In this document: positions 25,695 to 26,032 of the stretch, piece by piece | How the letters are laid out: each line of letters begins with the position of its first letter | How positions within the stretch are numbered: position 1 is the first letter of the stretch | Assembly: GCA_003427395.1 (NCBI GenBank) | Contig: BFEA01000010.1 | Coordinates: 5,774,531 to 5,800,562 of the forward strand | Length of the DNA stretch: 26,032 nucleotides | Direction of reading: 5' to 3' | DNA from: Chara braunii | Taxonomy: Eukaryota > Streptophyta > Charophyceae > Charales > Characeae | The notes under the pieces: generated by a model | The model's input: the letters and a program-made list of their open reading frames with translations, nothing else | Database searches by the model: none | Told to the model about the DNA's origin: nothing | Program-made: the position numbers and the translations under genes

Positions 25695-25796
25695 GAGAGT
25701 GAGAGCACACACACACACTCACTCGCTCGACACGACGGACTCGGACTGAGGATCGGACGCAGACACATTCCCGAATGCCGAAAACAGCAAGTCACA

Positions 25797-26032
25797 CTGA
25801 GTACGAGTACAGCAGCAGGGAACTGGTACGAGACTGGTCCCCGTACCTTACGGGGAGCCGGTATAAGTACCGGTGACACGTACGGTACTAGGGGCATTTC
25901 TGCAAAGGCCCCGAGGGCAGAACTGAAAAATGCAGTATTTGAAAGTGGCGCCCGAATTGCAGCATGGTGCCAGTTGTCCAAAATCCTACGGTACCAAAGG
26001 AGGGGTTTGGAAAAAGGGTGCCAGGCCGAAAA
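25797..26032. other. Right flank, GTAC-rich
   Basis: No gene. GTAC occurs about eight times in ~195 bp (25800-25995), and a perfect hairpin CCCCGTA-CCT-TACGGGG lies at 25839-25855. It may be an extension of the LTR family or flanking repeat DNA. Confidence 0.5.

Larger units (their letters stand above)
20491..25796 (-). mobile_element. E3: 3'-truncated minus-strand Ty3/gypsy element
   Basis: Reading right to left: LTR (25796-25020), one spacer base, PBS (25018-25001), ~1.3-kb leader, gag, CCHC knuckle, protease, linker and the first part of RT. It is cut at 20491 right after RT residues GLYEF, so the rest of RT, RNase H, integrase and 3' LTR are missing. gag is interrupted by a U6 snRNA copy. 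Its Pol is more distant from E1 and E2 than they are from each other. Its LTR family is shared with LTR-C and the solo LTR. Confidence 0.9.
25020..25796 (-). repeat. E3 5' LTR
   Basis: In minus orientation it starts TGTGACTTGCTGTTTTCGG and ends GGATCATAACA before the PBS. It is homologous to LTR-C (opposite orientation) from about 25145 to 25560 and shares its ends with the solo LTR at 12508-13510. It carries a GAA tract, a GAGA/CACA simple sequence and an antisense frame with a splice-donor consensus. The outer boundary (25794 or 25796) is inferred from TG and the solo LTR comparison. One ambiguous base lies at 25694. Confidence 0.75.

Noticed and set aside
25946-25956. TGGCGCCCGAA, identical to the start of a tRNA-Lys primer-binding site of animal retroviruses
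   Set aside because: Only 11 bases match, no LTR terminus with CA precedes it, and no internal Gag/Pol region follows in the window.
1-26032. CRISPR array, bacterial operon or phage genes
   Set aside because: No array of identical spaced repeats, no ribosome-binding-site-led gene strings. All coding remnants are eukaryotic LTR retrotransposon domains.

Overview
This window looks like a retrotransposon graveyard from a large, repeat-rich plant or streptophyte-algal nuclear genome. Almost all the recognisable coding sequence belongs to three decayed Ty3/gypsy-type LTR retrotransposons, here called E1, E2 and E3. I found no convincing intact host protein gene. The Gag and Pol style (long Lys/Glu-rich Gag, CCHC knuckle, protease-RT-RNase H-integrase order, chromodomain-like tail), the initiator-tRNA-type primer sites and the abundant microsatellites fit the charophyte Chara best. 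That organism call is recognition from memory and is an inference.

Layout. 1-192: unassigned flank with two perfect hairpins. 193-8650: E1 (+), with a 5'-truncated left LTR (193-889), a primer-binding site (PBS), decayed gag, a protease fragment, RT, RNase H, integrase plus chromodomain, and a right LTR ending at 8650. 8651-10750: no assignable gene; it holds an 84-bp tandem duplication and an inverted repeat. 10751-11958: an isolated LTR (LTR-C, +) cut at its 3' side by E2. 11959-20490: E2 (+), with a long 5' LTR that contains a nested minus-orientation solo LTR (12508-13510, TG...CA, 4-bp target duplication) inside a 34/21-bp tandem array, then PBS, gag, RT, RNase H and integrase, and only the first 150 bp of the 3' LTR. 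Its protease has been replaced by an AT-rich block and its chromodomain is deleted. 20491-25796: E3 (-), with its 5' LTR on the right (25020-25796), PBS, leader, gag interrupted by a nearly full-length U6 snRNA copy, zinc knuckle, protease and the start of RT, where it is cut off. 25797-26032: GTAC-rich flank.

All three elements appear dead. Several in-frame stops lie where a related element in this window has Gln or Arg, consistent with CAG to TAG and CGA to TGA changes, as cytosine-methylation decay would give. E1 has lost the second RT aspartate and 25 residues of the palm. E1 and E2 each lack an expected RNase H aspartate. E3 stops before the RT active site.

The observations most worth a second look are the U6 copy in E3 gag with a changed ACAGAGA box, the nested solo LTR, the palindrome family centred on CATA/TATG that recurs in LTRs, the short reading frame with a perfect splice-donor consensus kept in two LTR copies on the strand opposite to the element, and the TGACGTGGCA array across the E2 LTR and leader. 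I see no sign of a new defence, metabolic or regulatory gene system.
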